Assembly (NCBI GenBank): GCA_036346205.1
Contig: JARFJB010000754.1
Span: forward strand, 1,791,001-1,855,000
DNA: 64,000 nt
DNA from: Vesta saturnalis
Lineage: Eukaryota; Arthropoda; Insecta; Coleoptera; Lampyridae
Direction: 5' to 3'
Under the pieces are notes generated by a model. That model searched no databases and was not told the origin of the DNA. It saw only the letters and a list, made by a program, of their open reading frames with translations. Below are positions 33,358-45,300 of the stretch, in pieces (the first letter of the stretch is position 1; every line of letters starts with the position of its first letter). The position numbers and the translations under genes are program-made.

Positions 33358-35508
33358 CCCAGTTACTCCTGACGTCCTACAGGTAGGTTTTATCACGCGG
33401 GGGCGTTATTTGACGTTATTCGTTCGTTTTGCTGTACCGTCAAGTGATTTTAAAGTGTTGGAAAATGGCAGAATATAACGTAAATTTTTTTATTATGGTA
33501 AAGTTTTAGATTCTGATTTTTATATCAAACAAAAGTAAACTGGTCAATGTTTGAAGCTAACATGTTTATAACCTCAAAATTCATGCTCGATGTAGACTTT
33601 TTTCAAACTAAATTTCATGGTCCTGCATATAGTACGTTAGGAAACTACACTACTTGCCTTTTGTAAAAATGTTGAATATATATATTTTTAATTTTACAGA
33701 GGCTTTACATTACATGAAGCACTTTCTATGATTGAAAGAATGAACCGAACGTTTAATGCCATGCGCTGAGACTGACGGATTCAGTGATGAGGATCAAATG
33801 TCGCCAGATAATTTACCATCCAGACAGTTACGAGCCAACGCCTGAAGTCTGCGTATCAAAGATCTAACGAGACAGCTTCGATGATGAAGACGATTTACCC
33901 TTGGTAAATTTTTGTCAAGCGCCCAGATAATTTAGCGGGTATATCAGATGGTTACCTGGTGATGCCATAACGCCGATGAGCCTCATTCTGCATCAAAGGG
34001 TCTCACGAAAATAATGGAAGCTTCAAGCAAGTGATGAAAGTCTGAATTTACCCTTTTACAAATTCTTTGATGACGAAGTATTTGAGTTATTGGTTCAGCA
34101 ATCGAATAATTGAAAACAAATAAAATCGGGAATATCAATTACAGTGACCTGAGTGATTTGTTGGAATTTTGATTCTCAGTGGATGTGCCTCATTACTGAA
34201 GAAGGTTATACTGGAAAAGATTTGGATACTTCAACAAGCCACTTGTTGCAGGCTTCCAGAGATCGCTTTGATGACATATTGAAGTATTTGATATGGCTGA
34301 CAATGATCGGTTAGACAAGCATAAATTTGCGAAAGTTAGGCCATTATTCGATTTGCTGAATAAGCGTTTTTGAAATTTGCCAATCGTTGAAGAGATCAAT
34401 TACAGTGACAGGATGAAGCCATGGTGCCTTGAATTTTGATTCTCAGTGGATAGTGCAAACAATTTACCTAAAGAAAACCGCTTAGTTGGGGCTACAAATT
34501 TTGGGTTGGTACTACGCGCAGTGGATACATAAATTGGTTTGAACCTTACCAAGGCGCATCCACAAATATCCCTGAATATAAAGAATTTGGAGTAGGAGCA
34601 GGTGTGGTGCTTTCTTACGTTGATGCGCTGAGAAGCAAATGGGAAAACGAAAAATTTGGAGCAGCTATCCGCACGAAATATTAGTGGAACAGGTGCAATA
34701 CGGAGTAATAGGATACCGAGGAACCCTTTGAAAACATCCAACGAGTTGAAAAAAACGCCAAGAGGTACTCATGACAGCCGTATAGACAAAGACAAAGGGT
34801 TGATGATTCTAAGTTGGAATGACAACAGCGTTGTATGTTTGTGTTCCAATGCAGTTGGTGTAAATCCTATCCGTCAGGCAAAGAGATATTCTCAAAAAGA
34901 GAAAAAGAATATTACAATACCACAACCCCATATGGTGCAACAGTACAATATGAATATGGGAGGTGTAGACAGATCCGACCAAAATATTAGTCTATATAGA
35001 TCTGGGATTAGAGGAAAAAAGTGGTATTTTCCAAACTTTTCCCATTGCATCGATATGTCCTGGCAGATACATAAATATCAAGGAGGTTCCATGGACCATT
35101 TGACGTTTTGCAGATCTATTGCAAAATCAATGCTGCAAACCAATTGCAAAAATTCGAGGGATTATTCAACCGGAAGACCGAGTCAAAGGGAACTGCGATT
35201 CCAGGTTCGACAAACTCGATCATATGGTGGTACCAATCGAAAAACAAATTAAATGTCGTCATTGTCATATAAAAACGACAACAAAATGCAAGAAATGCGA
35301 TGTTGGTGTTCATGTGCGCTGTTTTGTCGAATACCATACCAAATAGTACCTTAAGCTCCTGACGTCCTACATGTAGGACCGTCTTTTTGGAAACTAGATG
35401 TCTAATTTTTCTTTGTTTTTTCTTAAACTTATATTTTGATGATAATTAAACTCATTCTCCAAAAACAAACATTGTAGAATTATTTATTGATGTTCAGGAA
35501 TAAGTGGG
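33358..35508 (+). mobile_element. piggyBac-like element with TTAA duplication
   Basis: TTAA at 33354-33357 precedes CCCAGTTACTCCTGACGTCC, and the right end reads CAGGAATAAGTGGG followed by TTAA at 35509-35512. The ends form imperfect inverted repeats of about 14 bp starting CCC, as in piggyBac. A subterminal motif, CTCCTGACGTCCTACA, occurs in the same orientation inside both ends (about 33366 and 35355). The 2151-bp length and the transposase inside fit a complete but decayed element. Confidence 0.9.
33710..35346 (+). pseudogene. piggyBac-like transposase, broken
   Basis: The N-terminal part (33775-34100) is badly damaged, but FSDEDQMSPDNLP and FDDEVFELLVQQSN can be read. Near 34270-34370 frames give DILKYLIWLTMI and KFAKVRPLFDLLNKR, the piggyBac core leading to a DEAMVP motif at about 34411. 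The open part 34656-35252 has a good stretch from LMILSWNDNSVVCLCSNAVG through PHMVQQYNMNMGGVDRSDQN, the conserved third-Asp region, and then KKWYFPNFSHCIDMS. The C-terminal frame (to 35346) has IKCRHCHIKTTTKCKKCDVG VHVRCFVEYH, a Cys/His-rich zinc-binding tail typical of piggyBac. Several frameshifts and a local repeat near 34160 and 34435 show it is dead. Confidence 0.85.
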
Positions 35509-35512
35509 TTAA

Positions 35513-36139
35513 ACAAGTTTGCGCTTTCTCACTCACTTTTACTACAAAGATTTTTTAAAATTGTGTAACATTAACCGTTTCTGACATGAGGCCGGCGTCC
35601 TCCATTAATGGCTTCCCCAGTACCTTTCTGACAGCCAAATGAATGTTTTCAGAAAATATTTATTTTGAACATTCACGCGGTGGTTATGTTGTATCCAAAT
35701 TAATTATTAAATTAAAATATTCAAAATTCGTTAATTTCAGTGGGTTTGATGATAGCTCTTAGGTGTCAGTGAAAAACGGAACCAAAATTGTAGTATGTAT
35801 TGTCGCCTTTTCTTTTAATTATGTATAAACGTTTAAATCTACTTTGACCTGTAGGCCTTGTCGAAAGGAACTATGTTATTATCACATTAGTCGTATAATT
35901 GTCAACCTATATCATATTTTCTTGTTATTTTAGGAAAGTGTTAACTAATATTTTGTTAATTTAATTTACTGCTGTGTATATATTACATCTAGGCTATATT
36001 TTTGTCCTTTTCATGTCGAAGTCGTAAATTCCGAAGGTACCCGGGAATCTAATCAAATTTCTTGTAAAACTGTTCCATCGAAAAACGGGCGTAATGAAAC
36101 TGGTCACATTGCATCCTATCGTTTCAGGTAACAATTATA
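35513..36139. other. AT-rich non-coding stretch
   Basis: No gene or repeat boundary recognised. Confidence 0.4.
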
Positions 36140-36141
36140 TA

Positions 36142-36539
36142 CACTGTGTCCGTAAAGTATGGAACAAATTAATTTTTAGCTAAACAAGTATTTTTGATAA
36201 TATTGTTAATTTAACTAATAAAGAATGTTATGCGTACTTTATGAGCACACACAAAACTATTGTATTTTTGTCCACCCTGTACCAATTGGAATCAACATGT
36301 GATACATTTTTGGAATCAGCTCAGTTAGAGCAATCCGAAAATTGAAACAAAATGGGGGTGTTCCATTTAAAAAAGAAATGGCGGTGACGTCATTACTCAA
36401 AAGTAATTCACCATGTATATTAGATTATTATTTTAAAATACGGTAAATTAAAATCAAAAATCGTCGTGTTTCAGGATTATTTCTTAAAATGGTTTGTTTA
36501 GCTAAAAATTAATTTGTTCCATACTTTACGGACACAGTG
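36142..36539. mobile_element. TA-flanked MITE with 45-bp perfect TIR
   Basis: CACTGTGTCCGTAAAGTATG and its exact inverse CATACTTTACGGACACAGTG form the termini. The inverted match continues through GAACAAATTAATTTTTAGCT AAACAA without visible mismatch. TA flanks both ends (36140-36141 and 36540-36541). The 398-bp element has no coding sequence. Near-perfect TIRs suggest it is younger than most elements here. Confidence 0.9.
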
Positions 36540-36541
36540 TA

Positions 36542-38206
36542 TGTACGAAAGTGGCCACAACAACTCAAGAAATTTTATACGAAAATTATAAGTTTACTGT
36601 AACCTAATAAAATGTAGGTAGTTTCTTGAACCTGTGACCAGAGTCGTACTCCAAAATCTGTGACGAGATTCGAATCGCCCCGAAAAATATGACGTTGTAT
36701 TTCTCTCTCTTTATAATCAAAAAGATACTCTGTTATCATTTTTCTTTCAACAAAAAGGAAAAACTTTTTAGAACGTACATAATGTAAAACGTTCCATGAT
36801 TTTCGTGCATAATTTAGAAAGCATTGACAGTGATTTAAGGCTCGATGCCTTTTAGAAACATAATAAATGTAAGGAAAAGAACATCAATAACCTGCGAACA
36901 GTTTTTCATTGAACGATGTTTGTATAACCTTGATGGAATTTATTAGTTTTGCACCTCTGGCAAGGTATTAAACAACGACAGACCCCGTAAACCATTTTTG
37001 CACATTTCCTTAAATAATAACTCACACGCCCTTAATGTCAAAATCATGATACATCCATCACTCACGCCATTATTAGTAAGTATGTAATAATTCACGATTA
37101 ATGCGTGAGTGCGAAAAACACATTATCAATCTTAACGCTGTAATTAAATTGCTCTACCATGAATTAGTGTGTTTTAAATAAAAAACAACTATATAAGTAC
37201 GTTACAATATACATTCGGCCCTAACAGAGAATGCGTGCATTAAGTAATTCAATTCCCTTATTGTAACAATGAAACCGAGCAATTACTACATTGTGAAAAT
37301 GTGGAAGGAAATTCCGATTTTCTGGTTCACTTTGAAATAGTTTCTAGGTCATTTATATGGAGATGAGGAATTCTCAACACTTATCAAATGCTATTTATAG
37401 TTACGTTACAAATTAATTGTTAATGACATTTACTACAGATAATTAAATTTAAATGTTTTCTAGTGGAACTGGTTAAAATTATAATGAAATTTGTCATCAT
37501 GGTAAACATGTAATAAACAAATAATGCATCTGTTCAAAATTTCTCAGTTGCTCTAAATTCATCTGAAAAGGATTTATTGTCATACTTCCGATGCGTTTGC
37601 ATTTTTTCTTAATAGTAATTAATGCATTTATTGGTATGTTTGTAGAAATGATCACTGATGGACAAGTAGTAAAGTGGTCTACTTTCAAGTGAAATTTTTT
37701 TACGCAACGTTTTACAATTAAACTATGTTTGCATTCTTTAGGAATAAAATATAATTTTCATATAGTTTCCCATGTACTTTAATCCATCTTAAAAATGGCA
37801 AATTTTGAACTTCAATATCTCAAAAAAGGCTATATTTAACAAACAAATTTTATTAACAGTATAATTTTACATTTGAAGGTCTTTGTGAATAAAAATTGGA
37901 AACTATGCGCTATGTACGAATAGACTACAAAAATAACTTAACTTTATGAATCAAAATGTAATGAATATACATTTCATAATCTGAAAGATTTTTGTTGGAA
38001 ATTGAAATATAGGGACGAAATGGGAAATCGTACCCCACTTGCCGATCGCTTTTTTGCACTATACTATAAAGTTCTGTTTAGATTAATATTTAGATGCAAT
38101 TTATGTTTATACCATTTGAGCTTCAGTCGATAAAGTCGTTTTTTTTTGTAGAAAATGACCTCGCTCGAACTGAAATTATGTAGAGAACGTTATACGTATT
38201 ACGTAA
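36542..38206. other. AT-rich non-coding stretch
   Basis: I see no gene, RNA or complete repeat in this 1.7 kb. Confidence 0.4.
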
Positions 38207-38208
38207 TA

Positions 38209-39378
38209 CGAGGGCCACTATTTATATTTCGAACCTAATAATGAAAAAACAGTAATTGGTCATTGAAAATTGCTTTATTGTTTTTCGAAATATTCTCCTT
38301 TATGATCAATACACTTTTGCATTCGTTCGAACTATTTGTCATAGTATTTTTTCCAATCTTATTGAGACATATCCATAATATGGTTTTTGAACCATCAACG
38401 GCTTCTTCCTCCGACGAAAATCGTTGTCCACTTAATTTATTCTTGACATCCGGGAACAAGAAGAAGTCATTTGGTGCCAAATCAGGACTGTACGGCGGAT
38501 GACCCATCGATTCGATATTTTGAGTGTTCAAGTAATCGGTTGTTAGGCGAGATGTGTGAGAGCTCGCATTGTCGTACTGAAGAACGATCCGACGGCGCTT
38601 GTTTGTTTTCCGCATTTCACCGAAATGATTGTTTACCATTCAGAATTGACCGTTCTACATTCCTCTAAAGGCACAGTTGCCACATGACCAGTTTTTCCGA
38701 AAAAAACTGGCGACCATTTGTTGCGATGTGCGACTGCCGTTTATGTTCCGGCTCGTATCCATATATCCATGTTTCGTCACCTATTACAATCTTATATATG
38801 TCTTTTGAAGCACCGTCATTGTATTTCTTGAGCATTTGTGTGGACCATTCGATGCGAGCATCTTTTTGAGATTTCGTCAAATTGTGTGGGATCCAACGAG
38901 AACAAACCTTTGCTGGTGGAACTAATGCCTAAGGTTCCCTCAATTTCACAGTATGTCGATGGCGATCTTGCATTATTAGTTTTTGCACAGCATCAATGTT
39001 TTCTTGAATAACAACTGATTTTGGACGACCTTCGCGAATTTCGTCAGTGAGCGAAAGGCGGCCACGATTAAAATCGTTATACCAGCGATTCACAGTGGCA
39101 AAGGATGGAGCTTCGTCGCCAAATGTGGAAGTAAGTTGATCGATGCACATCCACGTCGGAAATATTAATAAATCATCGCACGAAAATTTTCACGACTTAA
39201 TTCCATTTCTTTGCTGACACGCAATCTTCAAGTAACCGTAAACAACACAAATTCCGCTATTGACAAAAAGTTTGAAGTATGTTATTGTCAACAATGTCAG
39301 ACGTTTCTATGAATACATAAAACGGCGCCTAACTGCAATTAGTGTTGCCAAGGCTCAAAATATAAATAGTGGACGTCG
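38209..39378 (-). mobile_element. mariner element (cecropia-like style), both TIRs present
   Basis: The left end reads CGAGGGCCACTATTTATATT and the right end, reverse complemented, reads CGACGTCCACTATTTATATT. TA flanks both ends (38207-38208 and 39379-39380). The length is 1170 bp. The transposase lies on the minus strand and fills most of the element. The TIR sequence differs from those of the mariners at 2.4 and 28.7 kb, so three separate lineages are present. Confidence 0.9.
38235..39206 (-). pseudogene. mariner transposase, DD34D type, broken
   Basis: The start is ATG at 39206 (MELSRENFRAMIY then a stop). The next frame (39150-38929) holds STFGDEAPSFATVNRWYNDF and GRPKSVVIQENIDAV, the helix-turn-helix region. 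The frame 38880-38665 has TKSQKDARIEWSTQMLKKY and GDETWIYGYEPEHKRQS with the first Asp. The frame 38639-38235 has RRRIVLQYDNASSHTS with the second Asp and MGHPPYSPDLAPNDFFLFP with the third; 34 residues separate them, the mariner spacing. KNKLSGQRFSSEEEAV follows. At least three frameshifts or stops break the protein, although all three catalytic Asp codons remain. Confidence 0.9.
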
Positions 39379-39380
39379 TA

Positions 39381-39939
39381 CATAATAATAGCGTATGTAA
39401 TATTTTGTAAATTAAGACATACAAACGATCATTTCTAGGAAATACTATTATTGGAAATTAAATAAAATATACATTGATTTTAATAATACATCTGGAAATT
39501 TAGAATTGAGATTAAAAAGTTACCCACATTAAGCTGGACCCCCAACATCGCGAAAATGATTGACAAGTATTGAAAAATGTAATGCTATTTTGTGCCAATT
39601 TTTTCGAGCACATCAAATATTGTTGCTCAAACTGTTTAACAAGCGATCCTCCCCAGTGGGGAGTCGTCTTAACGTTAAGTTAGTGCCCCGCCAGAAGAAA
39701 ATCTAGAGCAAAACAAGTACATCAGAATTTCTTGCTCTAAGATAACGTGAAAACGTTTTGAAAAAGAGGCCTTTGGTTAAAAATTATAACTAGGTACACA
39801 TTAACACCATAGAGCGGCGTCTGTAGCTCAACCGCAACCCACAGACGACATTTACTGGATATGGTTCGAAATTGAATAGTACTGATTTAACATATTTACG
39901 CATAATATAAGGACATTCAAATTTGTTCGTTTGAAAAAA
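39381..39939. other. Non-coding stretch
   Basis: No gene recognised. Confidence 0.35.
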
Positions 39940-40240
39940 TATAAAATCGATTATAAAAATACAAACTTTACGATCATGACTCATAATTAAGATAGTTATC
40001 TTTCGTGAATTTTCAATAATCTTTTATACAAATTTTAACGTTTCGATAACAATTACAGTTATCGTCCACAGTAAATGCTTTTAAAAATTTAATTAAGATG
40101 TCAAACACATGAAATCTGAATAGGCAAGTATAAAAGCCTCCTATAATAGTTAGTGAATCTAATCTTATTTTAGTGCAGATTAGCTAGTAATAGATTAAAT
40201 ATTATATTAAACCACCTTAAACATGACAAATCAGAATACC
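39940..40240. repeat. Duplicated segment, copy A
   Basis: Contains CAAACTTTACGATCAT, AATTAAGATA, TATAAAAGCCTCCTATAATA GTTAGTGA and TTATTTTAGTGCAGATTAGC TAG, then TAATAGATTAAATATTAT. The same order of phrases returns in copy B, which is split by a transposon. Confidence 0.6.
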
Positions 40241-40520
40241 CTCTACTCGACAAAGGTTAACAGCAAAATTGAGGATATATACTAAAACCATTATCGCCTT
40301 TGGACGTATTTGACATTCCGACACTTCATTGTTATCCAGACTACGAATCCAATAATATACTCACAAGATTCATGAAAATGCAAACTTGTACGATTATCAC
40401 GTATATTTAAGATACATACGTCTTGGGTATGAAATCGTGTGTTTTTTTAATTTTTGTAAAATTAATATACGAAATTTAAAAACGCAAATATAAGCCTGCT
40501 ATAATAGTTCGGGAGCGTAA

Positions 40521-42821
40521 TCGGGTGACCCATTAGTGTGTGGAAGTGCAATAACTTACTTAGGATCAAAAATACAAACAAATGTTTTAAATAAAAGTTA
40601 TGTTTGCGCTGATACACATTTCTAAAATATTTTGAGATATACAGGGTGTTCAGCCTAAGCGAGACAACATGAAGTTAACTTTTTTTAATAGTACACCCTG
40701 TATATTTGTTTACCGGATGGTAAACAAATATACAGCGTGAAATTCTGCATCTAGCCTTATCTTTTCTTTTCCCATATATTGCGACGTTGCCAAGCTGGAG
40801 CGAAAAATATGAAGATTTGACGAAAATTGGTGCACTATAAATGCTGCAAAATAAACGTTCTCAGTGATAAGCAACTAAACTTAATTGGTAGGTACGAAGG
40901 TAAAGGATGGCTGAAATATCTGAACATAGTAGAAGTTTCGTTCGGGGTTCGGGATGTTTTTTGGATAAGCATTAATTCAGTAGATTTCAATTAGCAAAAA
41001 CTTCATTTTTTTAAATAGAACACCCAATATATTATTTTACCAACTTATAAAACTATTTTACCGCTTCGAATTATGTCTGTATAATGTACTCTCTAAAATT
41101 TATTGTTTTTAAGAAAACTGCATTTTTAGTTTATGATTTAAAAATATTCATGTTTTTAACAAGCAAGCTCTGAATATGACGTTTAGAATACTTCTACTGT
41201 CTATAATTTTTTGTGACAAAATCAAACTAGTAATTTTTTACCTTTAAAAACTGTCATAAAATAAACACAGAACTTAATTAAGCAAAAATAACTTACCAAT
41301 GAATGAAATGAAAATATCCATAGTTTTAACAAGTCACCTGTGAATTTGACGTTTGCGCAAGTCAGAGTGATTTGTTAATATCTAGACGTGTTGTAAATGT
41401 GTAGCTATTAAGAACGAGAAAGCAATTAAAATCATGAATTTTCCGATAGAAGAATTGACAGATATGATTTTTGTACTGTTTACTCGCACAAAGCATTTAT
41501 CAACAGAAATTTCCAGATAGAAGACAGCCAAGAAAAGAGACATTGGAAAATGTGCTTCAACGATTTACCAGAACTGGCAGTGTAACTTACGAAAAAAGCG
41601 AAAGGTTGAAGACTGCAATAACAAAGGACAACGAGATGACCGTAATGTTAAAAGTTACGGAATATCCTCATATCTCGACACGGGAAATAACAAAACAAAC
41701 CGACATAAGTCGTACTGTCGTCCAAAAAATTCTGTCTAAGTATAAAATGCATCCTTACCATATACAGCGAATACAGGAACTATTGGATGATGATTATGAA
41801 AAGCGATTAACCTTCTGTGAGTGGGCTCAACAGCAAATTGAGCAAAACAGAGATTTTTTCAATTTTGTATTATTTGCCGATGAAGCAACTTTTCATAAAA
41901 ATGGGTTTGTTAATAGACCCATTTTCCATTATTATGCAACAGATCAACCGCATTGTATACGGACTATCAATCAAACAAGGTGGTCATTAAATGTATGGGG
42001 TGGAATAATTGGGAATCATGTCTATCGTTTTTAGTTCTTTCTTATTTGTTGTTTAATTTGTTTATTTTGAGTTTTGTAGATACCCTATTTATTTTATTAC
42101 ATTTTTTAATGGTAGAAAATTACTGGTTTGATTTTGTCACAAAAAATTATCGAAAGTAGAAGTATTTTAAACGTTCAGAGCTTGCTTGTTAAAAACATGA
42201 ATATTTTTAAATTATAAACTAAAAATGCAATTTTCTTAAAAACAATAAATTTTAGAGAGTACATTATACAGACATAATTCGAAGGGATAAAATAGTTTTA
42301 CAAGATGGTAAAATAATATGCTGGGTGTTCCATTTAAAAAAATGAAGTTTTTGCTAATTGAAATCTCCTGAATTAATGCTTATCCAAAAAACACCCCGAA
42401 CCCCAAAAGAAACTTCTACTATGTTCAGACATTTCAGCCATCCTTTACCTTCGTACCTACCAAATAAGTTTAGTTTCTTATCACTGATAACGTTTATTTG
42501 GCAGCATTTATAGTGCACCAATTTTCGTCAAATCTGCATATTTTTCACTCCAGCTTGGCAACGTCGCAATTTATGAGAAAAGAAACGATAGGGCTAGATG
42601 CAGAATTTTACGCTGAATTCGATGGTACACAAATATACAGGGTTTCCTATTAAAAAAAAGTAAACTTCATGTTGTCTCGCATAGGTTGAACACCCTGTAT
42701 ATCTCAAAATATTTTGGAAATGTGTATCTGCGCAAACATAACAACTTTTATTTAAAACATTTGTTTGTATTTTTGATCCTAAGTAAGTTATTGCACATCC
42801 ACCCACTAATGGGCCACCCTG
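40521..42821 (+). mobile_element. Tc1/mariner element with about 740-bp inverted arms
   Basis: The right end (reverse complement) reads CAGGGTGGCCCATTAGTGGG with TA outside at 42822. The left end has drifted to TCGGGTGACCCATTAGTGTG. The arms run to about 41260 and from about 42085, sharing GCAATAACTTACTTAGGATC, GAGACAACATGAAGT, GGATGGCTGAAAT, TTCGGGGT and TTTTTGTGACAAAATCAAAC. Within both arms lies the same small CAGGGTG-to-CACCCTG unit (40642-40699 on the left). A truncated transposase sits in the centre. These are the longest arms of any transposase-bearing element in the window. Confidence 0.9.
41434..42034 (+). pseudogene. Tc1/mariner transposase, N-terminal two thirds only
   Basis: ATG at 41434 opens MNFPIEELTDMIFVLF, then the frame shifts to the open frame 41471-42034. 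That frame begins near LLAQSIYQQKFPDRRQPRKE and includes LENVLQRFTRTGSVTYEK, then EYPHISTREITKQTDISRTV VQKILSKYKMHPYHIQRIQE as paired helix-turn-helix motifs. LTFCEWAQQQIEQNRDFFNF leads to VLFADEATFHKNGFVNRPIF, with the first catalytic Asp in FADEA. QTRWSLNVWGGIIGNHVYRF ends the frame. The C-terminal half with the second and third catalytic residues is missing, and arm sequence follows almost at once. The element lost the end of its gene by internal deletion. Confidence 0.85.
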
Positions 42822-42935
42822 TATGAAAAAGCCAGCTACGGGATCTAATTTTATTTTAGTAAAGATTAGTTAGATCTTTAATAGATTAAATATTATTAAT
42901 AAACTACCTTGAAAATGACATCATAACGCTCTCTA

Positions 42936-43639
42936 ACGGAAGAAGGCTAACAATGGAAAATGTCATAATCAAATAAATAAATTTAATAAAATTTAATCAA
43001 ATGTAATGTAAGTCCATAGTTGTGTATGCACAATTAAAAACTTGACACACCAATTAAATATCTAGTTAAATCATAACAACTCTTAACAAAGAAATAATTT
43101 TCCGTTACTATTTGGGAACTGTAATCGTCATTGTCTTAATTTTAACTATATATGCACTGCGCTCTGTGATAATTTAACATACTTAATTTACTTCGAGATC
43201 TAGAAAAGACACAATAACTAAAATTAAGACCAAGCATTCTGCCTTTGTTTAATTACAAGATGCCAAAACAAAACAATCGGAGATTTTCTTCCTACCTATT
43301 TAAGTTATTTGGATATTTACATATTTCATGTTATGTTATGATTTAAATTATTTAGCGGATGGTCAGTTACGGCAGACTTCTGTGTTTAATTTAATCTAAA
43401 AGATCTTATAAGTTCTTTAGGTGTAGTGTGAAAGCTACTAATACACACACATCAGAAGCTAATAGTGCATTTGAAGCATATTTAGGTGTCCTTAAATCTT
43501 CTTTAATTGTCTTGTAGGTTTGAGAATAGTTCTAATACCATGGTTAATTAATTATTCGTAACGTTATTTATGACAGGAAGAAAAGCTCTAGCAACATTAA
43601 GTAGTATTAAATACCCAAAACATAAGTATTTTAATTAAA
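42936..43639. other. AT-rich non-coding stretch
   Basis: No gene or clear repeat recognised. Confidence 0.4.
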
Positions 43640-45300
43640 AAATCGATTCTTTGCCATGACAAACCTGTTGTGGTGAGCAAACTTCACAGTTTACGTTAAC
43701 TAAAAAAAATGTTGTGTTTATGTTTAGCTTCTAAAATGCTCCTCAGGCAATGTACTTTCCATATGTATCAAAGAGCGAATTTGTTGCTTGTTTAAATAAT
43801 TAAAAATCGATACTTTGTCATTACCGACATCTGCGACGTGCTCTTATGCGGTATATGGAAACTAAAAGAAATTGTTGCCCTTATGTTTTAGCTAATAAAA
43901 TGTTCTTCAGACAATGTATTTTCGATACCTATCAAACACCATTTTTTTTTCCTGTTAATTAAACTTCCTGGAAATAATTTAAGCTCTAGTGATATAAAAT
44001 TTGATTTTTCATAAAATTGTGTTACCGGTGAATTTATTAACTACATTAACATGAAAGTTTTGGGAATTATTTTCATTGAGCAGTTTATAACAGATTTTTA
44101 AAATTTTTAATTATTTCTGGTTAGTTAATTCTTATAAGATATGTATAGAGACTTATCTTATTTTCTTTTTTTTTTTTTAAGCAAGAGTATAAGAATTGAA
44201 AATATATGGATGAAATATATTGCTAACTTCACATCAGTATTTTACATTATTTAGGACAAGCAACAAATTTCAGTATATTACCTGAGAAACATTTTATTAC
44301 CTAAACCTTAAGAGCAACAATGAATTTATTTAATTAGGCGGTGTAGGAGCGATAACTGTAATTGTTACTGAAATATTTAAATTTGCATAAAAGCTAAACA
44401 AAAAATACACGATTTAATATCCAAAAATAAGTATTTTAATTATGTGTTTAAATTTTCATATTTTTGTAACTAAAAGATAGGAGCAACAAATTTTTATAAT
44501 AACTTAGTCCGCATAAGAGCACGGTGTAGAAGGTCCGTGTGGACAAACTATTGATTTCTAATTACCTAGAACAAGTAACAAAGTCGATCTCCGATACGAA
44601 TCAAAGATTATTGGCATTACACCAACTACAATTAGCACTAGAGTATTTTCACTGGGTCGCGTATTCTTTTGCAGTTGTCTGTATTGCGCCTTTTAACGCC
44701 TACGTTTTGTTTGTGTTTAAAAAAAACATTATTACGTCATTTACTATTAATTTGTTTTATTTTTGACTTACTGCCTTAATTTTTTATCATGTAAACATTT
44801 TCTATGTTACATTTGAGTAAATAACAATATTTTTTTTAGTTAAAACATATAAAAGCGCGTAGCTAGGGTCTGCGAGAACAAAGTATCGATTTTTAATTAT
44901 TTAGGGCGAGCAACAAATGCACTTTTGTTTGATATGTATCGAAAGTACCTGAGGAAATTTTTTAGCTAAACTACAAGAGCTACTTATTTTGTAGTTTATT
45001 TAGGCCGTATAAGAGGCACAGCCAGAGTCCCTGAGAACAAAGTGTTTAGGACGAAAAATTTTTAGGAACAACAAATTGTTTAATGTATAAGAGAGCAGCG
45101 CAGAATGTCCATGATGATAAAGTGTCGATGTTTAATTACGTGGGACTAACTGAAACCAATTCATAATAGCAAAATTTTTATTTATCTTACACCGTATAAG
45201 AGCGCGTCGCAGAGAGTCTGCGTAAACAATTCATGGGTTTTTAATTATTTAGGATGAACAAATTCAGTCTCATATCTATCGAAAGTACGCTGCCTTATGA
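43640..45300. repeat. Degenerate satellite-like repeats in both orientations
   Basis: The recurring phrases are CCGTATAAGAGCGCGTCGCAG, GGTCTGCGAGAACAAAGTAT CGATTTTTAATTATTTAGG, CGAGCAACAAAT, and TATCGAAAGTACCTGAGGAA with TTAGCTAAACCTTAAGAGCA ACAAATTTATT. Forward copies occur near 44240, 44500, 44860, 45000, 45060 and 45185, and reverse copies near 43640-43950. Unit length is roughly 200 bp with large deletions. No coding sequence is visible. The array is old and broken up. Confidence 0.65.
44605..44800 (+). repeat. Direct repeat, copy 1 of a dispersed pair
   Basis: GATTATTGGCATTACACCAA, TATTTTCACTGGGTCGCGTA TTCT, TTGCAGTTGTCTGTA and CCTACGTTTTGTTTGTGT match 46850-47070 in order and orientation. 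Both copies hold an open frame with similar peptides (AYVLFVFKKN here, TYVLFVSKIS there). The frame is short and hydrophobic, and I do not call it a gene. Confidence 0.6.

Larger units (their letters stand above)
40385..42935. repeat. Duplicated segment, copy B, split by a transposon
   Basis: The left part (40385-40515) has CAAACTTGTACGATTATCAC and TATAAGCCTGCTATAATAGT TCGGGAG. The right part (about 42838-42935) resumes with TTATTTTAGTAAAGATTAG TTAG and TAATAGATTAAATATTAT. Removing 40521-42821 restores the order found in copy A, so the duplication came first and the transposon landed in copy B later. Confidence 0.6.
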
